Origin: Eukaryota sp. TZLM1-RC | Taxonomy: Eukaryota > Metamonada: BaSk clade | Direction: 5' to 3' | Length of the DNA: 64,000 nt | Assembly (NCBI GenBank): GCA_040285825.1 | Contig: JAUPSS010000006.1 | Location: 310,001-374,000 of the forward strand | Position numbers and translations under genes: made by a program | Part shown: positions 32,700 through 43,218 of the stretch, in pieces | Position numbering within the stretch: position 1 is the stretch's first letter | How the letters are laid out: each line of letters starts with the position of its first letter | Notes under the pieces: generated by a model | Seen by the model: the letters and a program-made list of their open reading frames with translations, nothing else | Databases searched by the model: none | What the model was told of the DNA's origin: nothing

Positions 32700-33170
32700 T
32701 GTGTGCCCGGCTCGTCAATTGCCATCTAGTATTCAGACGAACTAAAATTTGTCAATCCTGGACAAAAAACTTCATTCGTGCTCATTGTAGAGCTCTAGAT
32801 AAAAAGAATGTCTGTGCCAATTATCTTCTCTCTCTTTTACCAGATGAACCAATAGCACCTCTAGAAGCTAGTGAAATGACAAACGATCTCTTTTAAAGAT
32901 TTCCTGCAACTGCTTCTCTACTGTCTTTAAGTGATAGAATCACCTTTTCTTCAAAGGAAATTGGTGAGCTTTTTCGTTTTTCCTGAAGAAGACCGTATTC
33001 CTATAGATAATAGTGACAGCATGACGACAAAGTAGCAAGTAGTTTCAATAAGCACGGTATCCAAAAATCGTAATGATTTGCAGATTTGTATGTCAGCATG
33101 CAAATTGCAAATCATTGAAAACTTTTGACTACCAAAAGTGACAATAAGGGAAGAAATTCAAAAGATCGAC
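32700..33170 (+). pseudogene. Retroelement fragment related to 51.3-52.2 kb
   Basis: Broken frames with ARQLPSSIQT, FIRAHCRALDKKNVCANYLL and LLPDEP match 51732-52132 on the minus strand. The family is unknown; placement after integrase suggests a gag- or protease-linked region of a gypsy relative. Confidence 0.4.
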
Positions 33171-33239
33171 CCTGCTTTAGTCATGTCAATACATAATTAA
33201 AATTATTTAAAATGAAGAAATACAAAATAAAGAAAATAA

Positions 33240-33495
33240 AAATGAATTAATTTTGTTGAAGAAAAAAAAGAAATCCTCAAATTAATTCAGAAATAAAATT
33301 GTTGTAAGTATTAAACCTACAAAGATCCAAAAACATGTAGACTATACAGACACATGTAATCAGATCTTTCTTGACCGTAATCAGCTTCAAACAGTTAAAA
33401 ACTGAATGATTGATGATTACTCAGTCGTTTATGTATTTATGACTAGAGACTCAAAATAAAGAGAATTACTCTCAATATTTGGTAGAGGCTCTAAA
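33240..33495 (-). repeat. Rep-C repeat, copy 4 (3' block)
   Basis: Complete 3' block with catgtagactatacagacac (33335-33355) and the coding end of Rep-C. Upstream coding remnants continue to about 34170 on the minus strand. Confidence 0.85.
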
Positions 33496-33499
33496 TTTA

Positions 33500-34170
33500 A
33501 AAAAGAATCAAGTAGTTTTGGTTACTTCAAGGTAATCATCTGTGGTAGTTGAACCACAAACAAGAACAGTTTTTAAATAACCAAGTGTGCGGAGAATTGG
33601 TCTTGAAAACCAAATAACATTAAATGGAACCATTGTGATTATAATTTCAACAACAAAACAAATATTTTGCAAGTAAAATATTTGTAATGTAAAATTGAGT
33701 CCATAAAATTAATTGTTTAGAATTAACTTCGTTGAAACAAAAAACAGTTTCTACATGAAGACAAATTTTTTTACACAATTTGATAATTAAATGCAGCAGT
33801 TTCAATAATGATTAACTTTGCTGAAGTAATAGATGAACATGATGGCTCAACACGTCGATGATAACTCCAATTTGTATCAGCTAAATAATGACAACAATCA
33901 TTATTAGTGGTGATATAATTTAGTCAAAATTTGGAGTTTTGACATGGATATCACTTCTGAAACCAAAAACTTTCAACATTCTCAAATTCAACATCAGTCG
34001 TACCCAACATTGAATTAGTTGGAAAATAATGATTAGTTGAAGCATAAACTCGAGTTTTTCTAATGTTGACATCATTGGTAACAGTAGTTTGAGATTAGAA
34101 CAATTTGAAAGTTGAACAACGAAAAAACCAGCAAAAGAAGAAAAGATCACATGTCAGCTGACAAAGACCA
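33500..34170 (-). pseudogene. Rep-C ORF remnant
   Basis: In broken frames on the minus strand: NHYFPTNSMLGTTDVEFENV, then TTTDDYLEVTKTT near the 3' end. Related stretches occur at 40195-40475, 42110-42290 and 50405-50960. Function unknown. Confidence 0.45.
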
Positions 34171-34199
34171 CTGAAGCAAATTGAAAATTCAAAACTTGA

Positions 34200-34740
34200 A
34201 CCAAAAGAACCCAATTAGGGTTCTGGGTTCGAGTCCCATGTACTTCCAAAAAATTACCCAACCTTCCACGTGTTGAACCTTTGACATTGATTGATGAAAT
34301 GGAATAGAACAACAGCTAGGGAATGCAAAATAAAAGATATCATGTACACCAACTGGAAGGAAAGTGGAGAATGTAGAGTTGAAGAGGAGTTATTGGAGGG
34401 AAGGAAAGGATAATATTTGAGATCAGAAAGCATGGGAGGACTTAGAGTAATGTCAGTAGTTTAAAAGAAGAGAGATGATTGAAGTTTTCACAGCATCATT
34501 CACATGGGAGGATGGTGTAGAACGATAGAAACCGTTAGAAGAACAAGGTGATGTAGGGAAAGCAGATAAAGTGCAAGAACTGAACCAGAATGAGGAGAGT
34601 TGGGTTGGCAAGGTTTCAGAGGATATCTTGAAAGCATTTCTGTAATGTTTTACTGTTTCAAACAGCAAATTCCGATTGATCGGGTTGACAAATGAAATAG
34701 AATTTCTTCCAATACAGCACGTAAACCATTTAAAATTATT
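34200..34740 (+). repeat. tRNA-headed SINE, family B, copy 1
   Basis: B box gggttcgagtccc at 34225-34237; the body contains tcatgtacaccaactggaag, and the tail gagttgggttggcaagg ends in a stretch that on the minus strand reads IGRNSISFVNPI, a reverse transcriptase segment. 34760-35400 shows no gene. Confidence 0.65.
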
Positions 34741-35399
34741 CATTTGAAAATACGAATTCAATTTTAAACTTCATTTTCTCATGAAAAGTTTGTGATGTGG
34801 TGTATGCAAATCCAGTTTCCCTCATTGATTCATTGCTTATAATACTATTTGTCAATAATAAGTAGACTTAATAACCAATGACAATAAGAATTGACATCAT
34901 GTCAGATCACAGTGATATTGTTGTGAATGTGTTATATGGTGCAATATAATTATTAGTTAATTTGAAAATGTTTTAACAACATATTATTTAGAAATATAAA
35001 TTTAATTTATTCACAAAATAATTCATCAAATAGAAACATACACTTACCCACTTCCATCAATTGTCGTTGTGTTTTTAGAAACAGGCCAGTAAGGTACAGA
35101 GATGATTCATACATATGTACTACTTCCTTTGACTGTCAATAGCCACAGAATGTATCAATTCGGATGATATACTCATAAATGTAACAACAAAAACCTTAAA
35201 TGTTTGTGTATTCGACAGTTTGATAGAACATCAATTGAAATTGTTCAGGCATCCTATTACAATATCTACCTGAACTGTTCTATATCAAAATCTTTCATCA
35301 TCTAATTTGTTCTCTTTGATTTGAAATAATTTAGCTAGAGTTGAATTTTCTCAATAATTATTATTAACAAATTCATTCAAATTTTGTGTCGGTTTGCCA

Positions 35400-35741
35400 T
35401 CCAATCTGGGCATAATAATTGAGTCTCTAACTACTAAAAGTCTGCTCAAAATTAAGCTATCCAACAAGACTCTTCTGTCAATTTAAATAGTATTGGGCAT
35501 TCAACAATGTAGTTTATGAATTTATCCCATGTAGGAAAATGTGATTTAATGTCATCTCTCGTAAATCTGAACACATAAAATGTAACAATAACAATGAAAC
35601 TTTCTGTAATGTTTTTATTGCTTCAGTTACCAAAAAGATCAAAGAAAAGTCAACTTTTCCCTTTTTTCGTAACATAGTAAGTTCTTTTGACTTGGAATCG
35701 TAATTGCAGAAACTCTGTACATCGTTTGAAGATATATTCAA
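35400..35741 (-). CDS. Hypothetical exon-like frames
   Basis: VQSFCNYDSKSKELTMLRKK, then a GT...ACAG segment of 27 nt, and in another frame TRDDIKSHFPTWDKFINYIV with a stop at about 35455. No ATG; the join is not in phase. Not recognised. Confidence 0.3.
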
Positions 35742-35859
35742 ATGCTAACTTAGTTAAATAATTCTATTTTTTCTCGTAAAGGTTTGATAACAGGTGTTCG
35801 TCAGTAAAAATACCGCTTTTTTTAAGGAAGTTACATCCATAATGATGCAAGAATTCTCA

Positions 35860-36060
35860 CATAGGAGCACAACAAGGGTCAGGTCGACGTCAGTGAGCTT
35901 GGTGGTTTATTTCTAAAGGGAATGCCAGTTTTCTAAAGACCAAAGGGCAGGCGATCTTCGTTTGGTCAGCTAGGGCTACCTTAAGGAAGTTGGGACTAGC
36001 TTGTATCCCTCTGAAGGTTCAGTTGATTAGCTAGTCTTCGTCAGTTTTGAAAAAAACCCA
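35860..36060. ncRNA. Possible structured RNA
   Basis: About 200 bp richer in G+C than its surroundings and without an open frame. GACTAGCT (35994-36001) pairs perfectly with AGCTAGTC (36029-36036), and between them CTGAAGGTTCAG (36011-36022) forms its own hairpin. No RNA family recognised; it could be a terminal hairpin of a mobile element. Confidence 0.3.
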
Positions 36061-36240
36061 GAATAAAACTAGTGATACTGATTAGTTAGACTAATTACTT
36101 CCAGCGGTGTAATGCCCTTGTTTTGGGAGAGATTGATTATTTAAATGTTGATTTAAAAATTGTTTAACAAATTTTTTTTATAAAAAAGATTTCCAATTTC
36201 CAATTATTAATATTTATTAAATATTTATTAATATTTCCAA

Positions 36241-36633
36241 TTTCCGATCGATCGGATTGACAAAAGGAATTAAATTTCTTCCAATAGAGAACCAGCAACT
36301 AAACGAGATGCCGTTAACGCTTGAGGTAACTTGAAACGTCCCAAGATAACACTATTAAATAAGAATGTTAAATCATCAGCGATTTCTGGGCATATGTTGA
36401 CAGCCGATTTCAAATGATCATAATTAAGTCCAAAAGGCCCAGCTGAACGACCAGACGGAAGTACTTTGATAGCTACACTAACTTCATCAGAAGTAATAGG
36501 ATTAGCAGTGAAGAAATCACGTGCAGCATCAGAACCAATGTGGATACAGGTTCAGAGACTGCTTCTTGGATTGGATAACATTAGCCTTCTTAAGAGGGGG
36601 AGTTGAAGTCGTTTTGGTAGCTTTAGGAGGCAT
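36241..36633 (-). pseudogene. MPPK N-terminus joined to reverse transcriptase fingers
   Basis: Starts at ATG 36633 (MPPKATKTTSTPPLKKANV), then after a frame change near 36540 continues with SDAARDFFTANPITSDEVSV, KVLPSGRSAGPFGLNYDHL and LPQALTASRLVAGS. PSGRSAGPFG corresponds to PKGKAAGPSG in the 18-19.7 kb enzyme. At 36241 it runs into the SINE-B tail. The same joint exists at 61215-61612. Confidence 0.7.
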
Positions 36634-36934
36634 GAAAAAAATTGGTTTTCTCAAATCACATGTTCCTATTAACGAGATGTTTAAGCACATGCCTCATATT
36701 GTTATAGATATTGTAAGGAATTGGCAAAGTCAACGTGGCCTCCTTCAATTAAAAGGGTTCACTTCAGTAATTGTTAGTTGTAGTATTTCTTTTATTCCAG
36801 AAAAGATCTTCGGTTTTAACAGATTAAAGGAGTTACAACCAATTTGGCCTGCTGGTCATGTAAAAAAGTCAAACATTCACAAAGATTTCCAATTCAAAAA
36901 AATTGGTCTTCTTCTCCTCAGAATGAAATATTAA
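36632..36934 (+). CDS. Hypothetical 100-aa ORF, divergent from MPPK
   Basis: ATG 36632, MKKIGFLKSHVPINEMFKHM, then LKGFTSVIVSCSISFIPEK and WPAGHVKKSNIHKDF, ending at TAA. Its start codon overlaps that of the minus-strand MPPK frame in a single CATG. Copies: 61611-61793 (frame lost after PEIYK) and, degenerate, below 13776 on the minus strand. Not recognised. Confidence 0.4.
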   Translation: MKKIGFLKSHVPINEMFKHMPHIVIDIVRNWQSQRGLLQLKGFTSVIVSCSISFIPEKIFGFNRLKELQPIWPAGHVKKSNIHKDFQFKKIGLLLLRMKY

Positions 36935-36958
36935 TTTCAATGATTTAAAAAAACCGTG

Positions 36959-37235
36959 ATGAATGAAGGCTTCGATGGATGTTTGAGACCAAGCAGAGTA
37001 CTGCATCATTCATCACGTTCACCTACCAACATGGATTCAATATCTACGGGTAATCAAGGCCGATCTCATCCATCTAACCCTCCTATTCCAATGATGTCGA
37101 GGTATCTGGGAGTGTTCAACACACATATGATGCTCAAAAAAGTAAGTTCAATTTAAACAGAGAGTTTTATCGACAGGCACTGGAAAAACTTTATAGAATG
37201 ACTAAGAACGCTTCTGATAGAAACTTCCTGCTGAA
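36959..37235 (+). CDS. Hypothetical ORF with possible 19-nt intron
   Basis: ATG 36959 (MNEGFDGCLRPSRVLHHSS), SPTNMDSISTGNQ, PPIPMMSRYLG. After LMLKK there is GTAAGT...AACAG (19 nt). The following DNA has a good helical frame (QALEKLYRMTKNASDRNF) but not in phase with this splice. Inverted copy at 2040-2440. 37240-37340 is a Sat-D piece; 37340-37780 shows no gene. Confidence 0.35.
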
Positions 37236-37789
37236 GTGTACAATATACACATAATTAAGAGGTTCTACAGTTCCATAGTTTATTTTGAAGTTATGCAAAA
37301 TGATAGGGATTATCGTCAATGATAATGAAAATCTACAGTGTTATGTTGGAGGATATCTTGAACATCTGCAAAACTACAGTCAGAATTAAATACTAACTGA
37401 TGAGCAAGACTGTGTTTGTTAAAAAACTTATTACAACGATTGACACTACACAATTGACACTGCCACTGATGGGGGGGGGGAACTGATGTAACAGGTCTTA
37501 GTTTGATTCATCAAAAGTACAAACAGGTGTATGTGTACATAGAGAGGAGTTGAAAAGGATTCCATGTTGGAAGGTGAATTAGAGGTGACTCAGGTGGGAT
37601 ATACACATTAAAAAAGTTTAATTGCTGGAACAGTAGTACACCTTAAATGAAAATCACACAGAAGAGAATTTCACAAACACACATCTGGGGTTTTCTTGTG
37701 TAGTGCATAATTCATTTCTGAAATTCGTTCCACCACCAACAGTCCCGCCACCAATTTCTTCCTTTCTCCTACGACTCACAAACATATTA

Positions 37790-38880
37790 ATGCCACACAA
37801 TTACGACTTCTTGATGGAACATGATGATATCAACTACTTAAAGGATCACCTCAACGATTTCGGTTCTGACGAACAATCTCATTTGAAAGCTCTGCGACTT
37901 CATGCTTCTGAGGATACTCGTGTTAGAGCTCTTTACACCTACTTCTACTTGAAGAAATCTCAAGCTGAGATCAGCCAATTTTTTTGGGTCAATCAGAGTA
38001 CTATTTCTAGATGGTTTACTGACCTTTTTGAAAGGAAAGACAAGGAGAAAAACAACTGTACGCCCATCCATTCCGACCCAAATTCACGTACGATATTGAA
38101 TGATAATGACATTCAGTATATCACACTGTTATTGAAGAAAAAGCCTTTGTTGTTTTTACGGGAAATTAAAAGAATAATTGAAAGAGAACTGGACAAAAAG
38201 GTTTCGATCTCAACGGTTCATCGTTGTCTTGTTGATCGGTGTAATTTCACCAGAAAAAAAGCAAGGAGAATGGTACAGCGAGCACGTCTCGATTTAATAG
38301 TTACCTTTTGCAACAATTTTAATAAATTTAATGGTGTTGTCGTACAAGAACAATTAGTATTTATTGATGAAGTGAGTTTTCGCGTTGACGATTTTCCAAG
38401 GAAGTACGTTCGATCCCCAAGTGGAAAAGAGGTTGTTTCGATACAGCCCCAATTCAAAGATGGGCTTGTTGGTTTTGTTGTAGCCATCACAGTTGATGGT
38501 TACCTTCTTTGTCACAACAGAAAAGGTCACCTTTCAAGATCCCTCTTCATTGATTTTTTGAAGGATTTATTGCGTAAAGGTTTACTTAGAACAACAGGAG
38601 GTAGACGCTCAATCATTATTTTAGATGGTTGTAAAATACACAAACATCCTTTTATTAATGAAGCAATGTGACGGACAGATGTACAATATAAAATACTCCC
38701 CCTATTGTCCCGAAATGAATCCAATTGAGGTGTTTTTTGGATTATTGAAAAAAAAAGTACAAGATTATTGTTTCAATAATCAACATACTGATCATGTGGA
38801 AGTCATTAATTATGTGTTAGAGACACAAATGTCCAACAATCTGGCACACATTTTTGATCATGCTGGTTGGCGAAATTTAA
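37790..38880 (+). pseudogene. Tc1/IS630-like DDE transposase, one frameshift
   Basis: ATG 37790. N-terminal helix-turn-helix (KSQAEISQFFWVNQSTISRW), a second one (LREIKRIIERELDKKVSIST), then the catalytic core: VFIDEVSF (first Asp), IIILDGCKIHKHP (second Asp), YCPEMNPIEVFFGLLKK (Glu about 34 residues later). The frame shifts by one base at 38669 (EAM then TGA; the other frame continues CDGQMYN), so the third acidic residue is out of frame. Terminal inverted repeats were not found. The 3' end overlaps the opposing gene at 38916-39698. Confidence 0.8.
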
Positions 38881-38915
38881 AACCCTACGATTCACCATAT
38901 TTTGATTTTAGTTCT

Positions 38916-39698
38916 TCAAATATTCTCACAAAAGCAATATTTCTCGATTTCAAGCCTTTCAAGTATCACTTGTTTAAGCCGATCCATTTTTTTAGCAACA
39001 AACTGGGAGAGTTTGTACGACATTTCAGACACTTCTGGCTTAAAAGGTTCAATGGGGCGCGCCAATGGGAATCTTCTCAAAAGGTCAAGGGGGGGATCAG
39101 TTGAAGAGTGATGAGTTCCTGCTGTAAGCCTATCAGCCCAAAGTTGAAAGAACTCAGTACAACCTGAAAGATGTGGGTTCGCAGACATCAGTTCTGAAGC
39201 TGTCCAAGTTCTAAGATTAGCAACTTTTAGGGTATTGATAAATGTTCTGTATTGCTTCGTTGTTATGTTTGTCACTTCAACTCTAACGCGGAATAGACCA
39301 TTTTTGATCTAATTAGCAACCGCTGAGACTGAAGGCTCCGAAGATTTGTTGTTACCACTCATAAAGTGGAATGCGACAATTGAGTCTGTTCTAAGAAGAA
39401 CATTGTTTTCGTCAAGATGACGAAAGAAAAGCCATGTAAACAAAGGTTGCAACGTTGTTGAGCAAACATCCTTAGGGCTATTGTAATGTAACTCTATTTT
39501 TCTCTCCATTTTTGGCGCACGTACGTGAGGGAAGAACTCACAACTTACCATTACAGACATAGTGTTTCCAGTAGCTGTGAATGAAGGAGTACCTTGGTAT
39601 TCAAGAATTGTTGATGCCTCATCAGGAAATGTCATTGAGGTGTTGGCATTAGGAGAAGGATGTGAGTTATTGTCAGGTGTGGTAGGAAGGTTATTCAT
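38916..39698 (-). CDS. Spliced hypothetical 253-aa protein
   Basis: ATG 39698 (MNNLPTTPDNNSHPSPNANT). Exon 1 is 369 nt; removing a 21-nt GT-AG intron (39309-39329, ending ctaattag) keeps the frame and removes an in-frame TAG; exon 2 continues NGLFRVRVEVTNITTKQYRT, LRTWTASELMSANPHL, FQLWADRLTAGTHHSS and ends with TGA at 38916. Low-complexity N-terminus, beta-rich middle (TMSVMVSCEFFPHVRAPKM), helical C-terminus. Not recognised; the N-P-T-rich start and overall shape recall small capsid-like proteins, but this is only an impression. Confidence 0.5.
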
Positions 39699-39824
39699 TG
39701 AAAAATGAAAATTAAAGATACGGATTTATTGTGGAAAGAGTAGAGAGAGTATGCATTTAGAATGAAAATCACAGTTACATTTTCCATCTGCAACACCTTT
39801 TGAATCACCTCACCGAGTCCAGTG

Positions 39825-40180
39825 GGGTGAGCGTACTTAGCCCTTCCCCTCGTATACTGAGAATGTTCGACGCTTCATGTTGCCAGCGTCAGCATCTTCA
39901 GTGCTTGCTTTGATACTGTTCTTTACCCACGATCTTTGCCATTGCCTACCATTATCTTCATTCTTATATCTTTCTTCTATATTCTTTCCTCTTCCTCCTG
40001 AACAGTGCTCGCCCACCCACCCAGTATCTCATCAGAGGTTGCCCCTCCTTACGAACCAACCAACCTATGGTACCGTTACAATACTTTTGTTGTCTTTGTA
40101 CATTGGTATTTTCTCACTGGGACTCGAACTCGCCACTCTATTTTTATTTTTTGGAGTTGGTGGGACTCGAACCCATGACA
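39825..40180 (-). repeat. tRNA-headed SINE, family A, copy 3
   Basis: On the minus strand a tRNA-like head with the B box in gggactcgaaccc (40162-40174) and a second B-box-like word at 40119-40131, then a body of 300 bp ending in the family tail (acttagcccttcccc at 39834-39848). It abuts the Rep-C frame. Confidence 0.6.
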
Positions 40181-40194
40181 TTGGACATTTTCGT

Positions 40195-40475
40195 TACCGA
40201 TGATCCAGATGTCGATTTCACCAATGTCAAAACTGTAGGTCCAGTTGATTTTGATGGTAAAGTTATCAGCGGATGTACTAATGATAAACTTCTCATTACC
40301 CTTGTTAAATTTAATGTTGATTCTTTTGATGTAGTTGTTGTTTGTTGTCAATCTCAATCTATTGTTGCTACTGATTCTTCTATTGATTTAGAAACTGTTC
40401 CAGCTACTGATGGTCATTTTGAATTAACCAAAATTAATTTAATTATGATTATTGTAAAGTTTGGCATGTTTAACT
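40195..40475 (+). CDS. Rep-C ORF, N-terminal part
   Basis: PDVDFTNVKTVGPVDFDGKV, DKLLITLVKFNVDSFDVVVV, SSIDLETVPATDGHFELTK, then a stop. Similar stretches at 42110-42290 and 50405-50560. A Val/Asp-rich, repetitive sequence of unknown function; the upstream flank in two copies is an antisense tRNA-like SINE head. 40480-40860 shows no supported gene. Confidence 0.4.
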
Positions 40476-40864
40476 GATCCCTAACTGTTGGAGTCTTAAT
40501 CTCAGAAAATACATCCCTTAACTTCAATGACACTATATCTCCAGTTCTAAATCCTGGATGAAAATTTCAAGAGTTTTGATGTAATTTAAAAAGAAGCAAT
40601 AGCTGAATATGTCATTGGATGCTATATAAAAGCCTTATGGATGCTTTACCTATATAGAAGGTGTATCTGTAAGTTCTAACTTCTTTTTTGCCTACAACAA
40701 AGACACTGCTCGTAATTGGGGATGGAACCATCATAGCAAATTAAGTACATGCGGTTTAATTGATCGACCACAACCTGTTTAAGTATTTGGTTCTGAAATG
40801 CTTAGAAGTTTTTAAACAACCTGTGTAAAGAATCAACTTTGACTTTGTAATTATGATTTTCATT

Positions 40865-40955
40865 CTCCATCCCAATACCCTTCTGCTTTCGCTATTGAGG
40901 TTTATAGTTCCGGGCACACTTAGCCCTTCCCGTCGTCCACTCTTAACGCTGTGTT
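40865..40955 (-). repeat. SINE-A tail fragment
   Basis: Carries cgggcacacttagcccttcc and the gctttcgctattgaggttta stretch shared with 44930-45000. Confidence 0.75.
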
Positions 40956-42105
40956 TATGTAATAAATAGGTCTATACTGACCTCTGCCTTTATGTCCTCT
41001 AAAATGGCCACCTCGGCCCCTACCTCTAAACCTAGATACACGTCTACCACGGCCACCTCGGCCTCTAACTACGCTGCCAGTTCTCGAAGGCTGATCAGCC
41101 TCGCCGATCTTAAACCTTAATTCTTTTGGTACCTTGCTCCTGGTACAACGGGGGTCTTTACATTCAAAAACCGTGTGACCAATAGGGTTATTTCCCTCGG
41201 TGACGTTGCAGAATGTACAGAACTTAGATCCCTCTCGTTCATGTCTTTCTGGGACATATTTGTTTTGGGGAGTTCGTTTGGATCCGCCTCCCGAGCGACG
41301 TTTAGCACCTGGACCAGATGGAATTGCTCCTCTAGAGAACGTTCTCATGGTCGAAAGGCCTAATGGAATATCTTCTTCTCTTTCAGCTTGTTTTCTCAAA
41401 AGTTCCATGGTGTGCCTATTTCCTGTTGTTTGGCACCAAGCTAAAAAGTGTCTTCTGGTGGTCGAAATCAGGTCTAACAAAGTTGTACCTGTTGAAGGGT
41501 CCCAGAGTTCATCTTTTGTCCAATGGCTTGCCAGCTCCTTGGTAATGGCGAAATTATCTATTCCCAAGAGAAAGTATTCTGCAATAAGGGCGGGTGAGAG
41601 GGTTATTAAGCCGCTGCTTCCCCTAATTGATGCAGATATAGAGTGATCAACCATGTAAGTGGTCATCCTCAGGAAGTTTTCAATTATCTTCGACGAACCT
41701 ACCAAATTCGTTGTCCGCATCCATTTTGTTGTGGATGTTTCTCCAATATATACAAGGTTTTGCTAGGGCAGAGCAAGCCTCATGATATGAGGTAAATTGT
41801 GTCCTGCGTAGCAGAAAAACCATTAGATCTGCGTCTGAGAAGTCCGGTCTCAGAAGTCCTTGGCCTTGCCATCTAGAGATGAGATGGGGGTCAACCATGC
41901 TTGATAAGCCGGACGGACAAGTACTAATCATCATACTTCTAAATAAGTCATAATGATGAGTAGGAGGTCCCAGACGTTTCGTCAGTTCTGGGTCGATCCT
42001 TAAAAGTGGCTGCTTCATGTCCCTATCGATTTCTTCTCTGATGTGAGATGGGAGAGATGATAAGAGCTCAGGGGTAATCTGGGTCTTTCCTTCGCCAAAT
42101 AATCG
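40920..42105 (-). pseudogene. Gypsy gag with zinc finger and RGG tail, one frameshift
   Basis: First part: PELLSSLPSHIREEIDRD, HHYDLFRSMMISTCPSGL, LISRWQGQGLL; a frame change near 41690; second part: FCTFCNVTEGNNPIGHTVFE (zinc-binding C-x2-C ... H ... C) and an Arg/Gly-rich end (RGRGGRGRRVSRFRGRGRG). HxxDLFRS matches the gag at 54554-55915. Gag forms the particle and binds RNA. Upstream it is cut by Rep-C at 42105. Confidence 0.7.
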
Positions 42106-42109
42106 CTAA

Positions 42110-42535
42110 TAATGCACCTCTTATTACCCTTGTTAAATCTATTGTTGATCTTGGTGATGTAGTTGTTGTTGGTTGTCATTCTCAATTTATTGTTGTTACT
42201 GATTCTTTTATTGATTTGGAAACTGTTCTTGTTTGTGGTTCAACTACCACAGATGATTACTTTGAATTAACCAAAACTACTTTGAATTTTTTAAATTTAG
42301 AGTCTTTACCAAATATTGAGAGTAATTCTCTTTATTTTGAGTCTTTATCAATAAATACATAAACGACTGAGTAATCATTAATCATTCAGTTTTTAACTGT
42401 TTGAGGTTGGTTACGGTCAAGAAAGATATGATTACGTGTGTCTGTATAGTCTACATGTTTTTGGATTTTTGTAGGTTTAATACTTACAACAATTTTATTT
42501 AATGAATTAATTTGAGGATTTCTTTTTTTACCTCA
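42110..42535 (+). repeat. Rep-C repeat, copy 5
   Basis: Coding remnant (DLGDVVVVGCHSQFIVV, TTTDDYFELTKTTLNFL) running in frame into LESLPNIESNSLYFESLSIN and a TAA, followed by the conserved 3' block. It is the clearest evidence that the 3' block is the end of the Rep-C frame. Confidence 0.8.
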
Positions 42536-42539
42536 AGTC

Positions 42540-42929
42540 TGGAGGAAGACAAAGTGCTGGACATTCGTGCTGGAGGTGCACGACGACTGCTACACCTTCT
42601 GGGTCCAGCATCCACTAATTCGCCAACAGTATCAAGTACTGCTCGAACTCCAAAATGGTTGATCAAGCTACTGAGACTTTTTCTCAATAGCTCGTCTCTA
42701 GTGGACACTGGTGAAGATATAACTTGTTCAGCGCTAGAGTCACTTTCGGACTTAGGTTAGTTTGATAGGATTACATACAGAACTATCATCAGAGCTCGAC
42801 TTGGAGCCTTCTTGTTGGGTTGGATTTGAGTCTCCAACAGCACTCTCCAATTGAGCACTCTCTGTTGCACCACTCTCTGACTTTTATGGTTAATCCATTA
42901 TGACAACATACTTTATCTGTATCACTCAT
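42540..42929 (-). CDS. Spliced Ser-rich acidic protein
   Basis: Exon 1 is 18 nt (MSDTDK, 42912-42929); a 37-nt intron; exon 2 (42779-42874, 32 codons) SGATESAQLESAVGDSNPTQ and GSKSSSDDSS; a 28-nt intron (42751-42778); exon 3 SESDSSAEQVISSPVSTRDE, LLRKSLSSLINHFGVRAVLD, GELVDAGPRRCSSRRAPPAR. All joins are in phase. The 3' end runs into Rep-C. An acidic, phosphosite-like N-terminus with a helical middle; function unknown. Head-to-head with the gene at 43219. Confidence 0.55.
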
Positions 42930-43218
42930 GATGCTAGAATTATACACAATGTTTTGAATGTGTTTTTATTCATTTACTCCTTGTATTGGTTCTTTAAATA
43001 AATATTTGTTTTTGATTTGTTTTATTTTTTAAACACTAGTCGAGAAACCACAATACATCCAATGTCTTTAAAATGGGTGTATACACCATAAAGACACCAT
43101 TGGGAGTGATTAAATGTGATATGTAATTAGGAATATTCGTTGTTGCCTTTTTTCCAAACATCCAATTAAACGATGTTGCCTTTTTTCCCAACATCACTCA
43201 AAATTTCAATTCATCTCT

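Noticed and set aside
37703-37789. Extension of the Tc1/IS630-like transposase upstream to 37703.
   Set aside because: That start is a GTG; the first in-frame ATG with plausible transposase sequence is at 37790.
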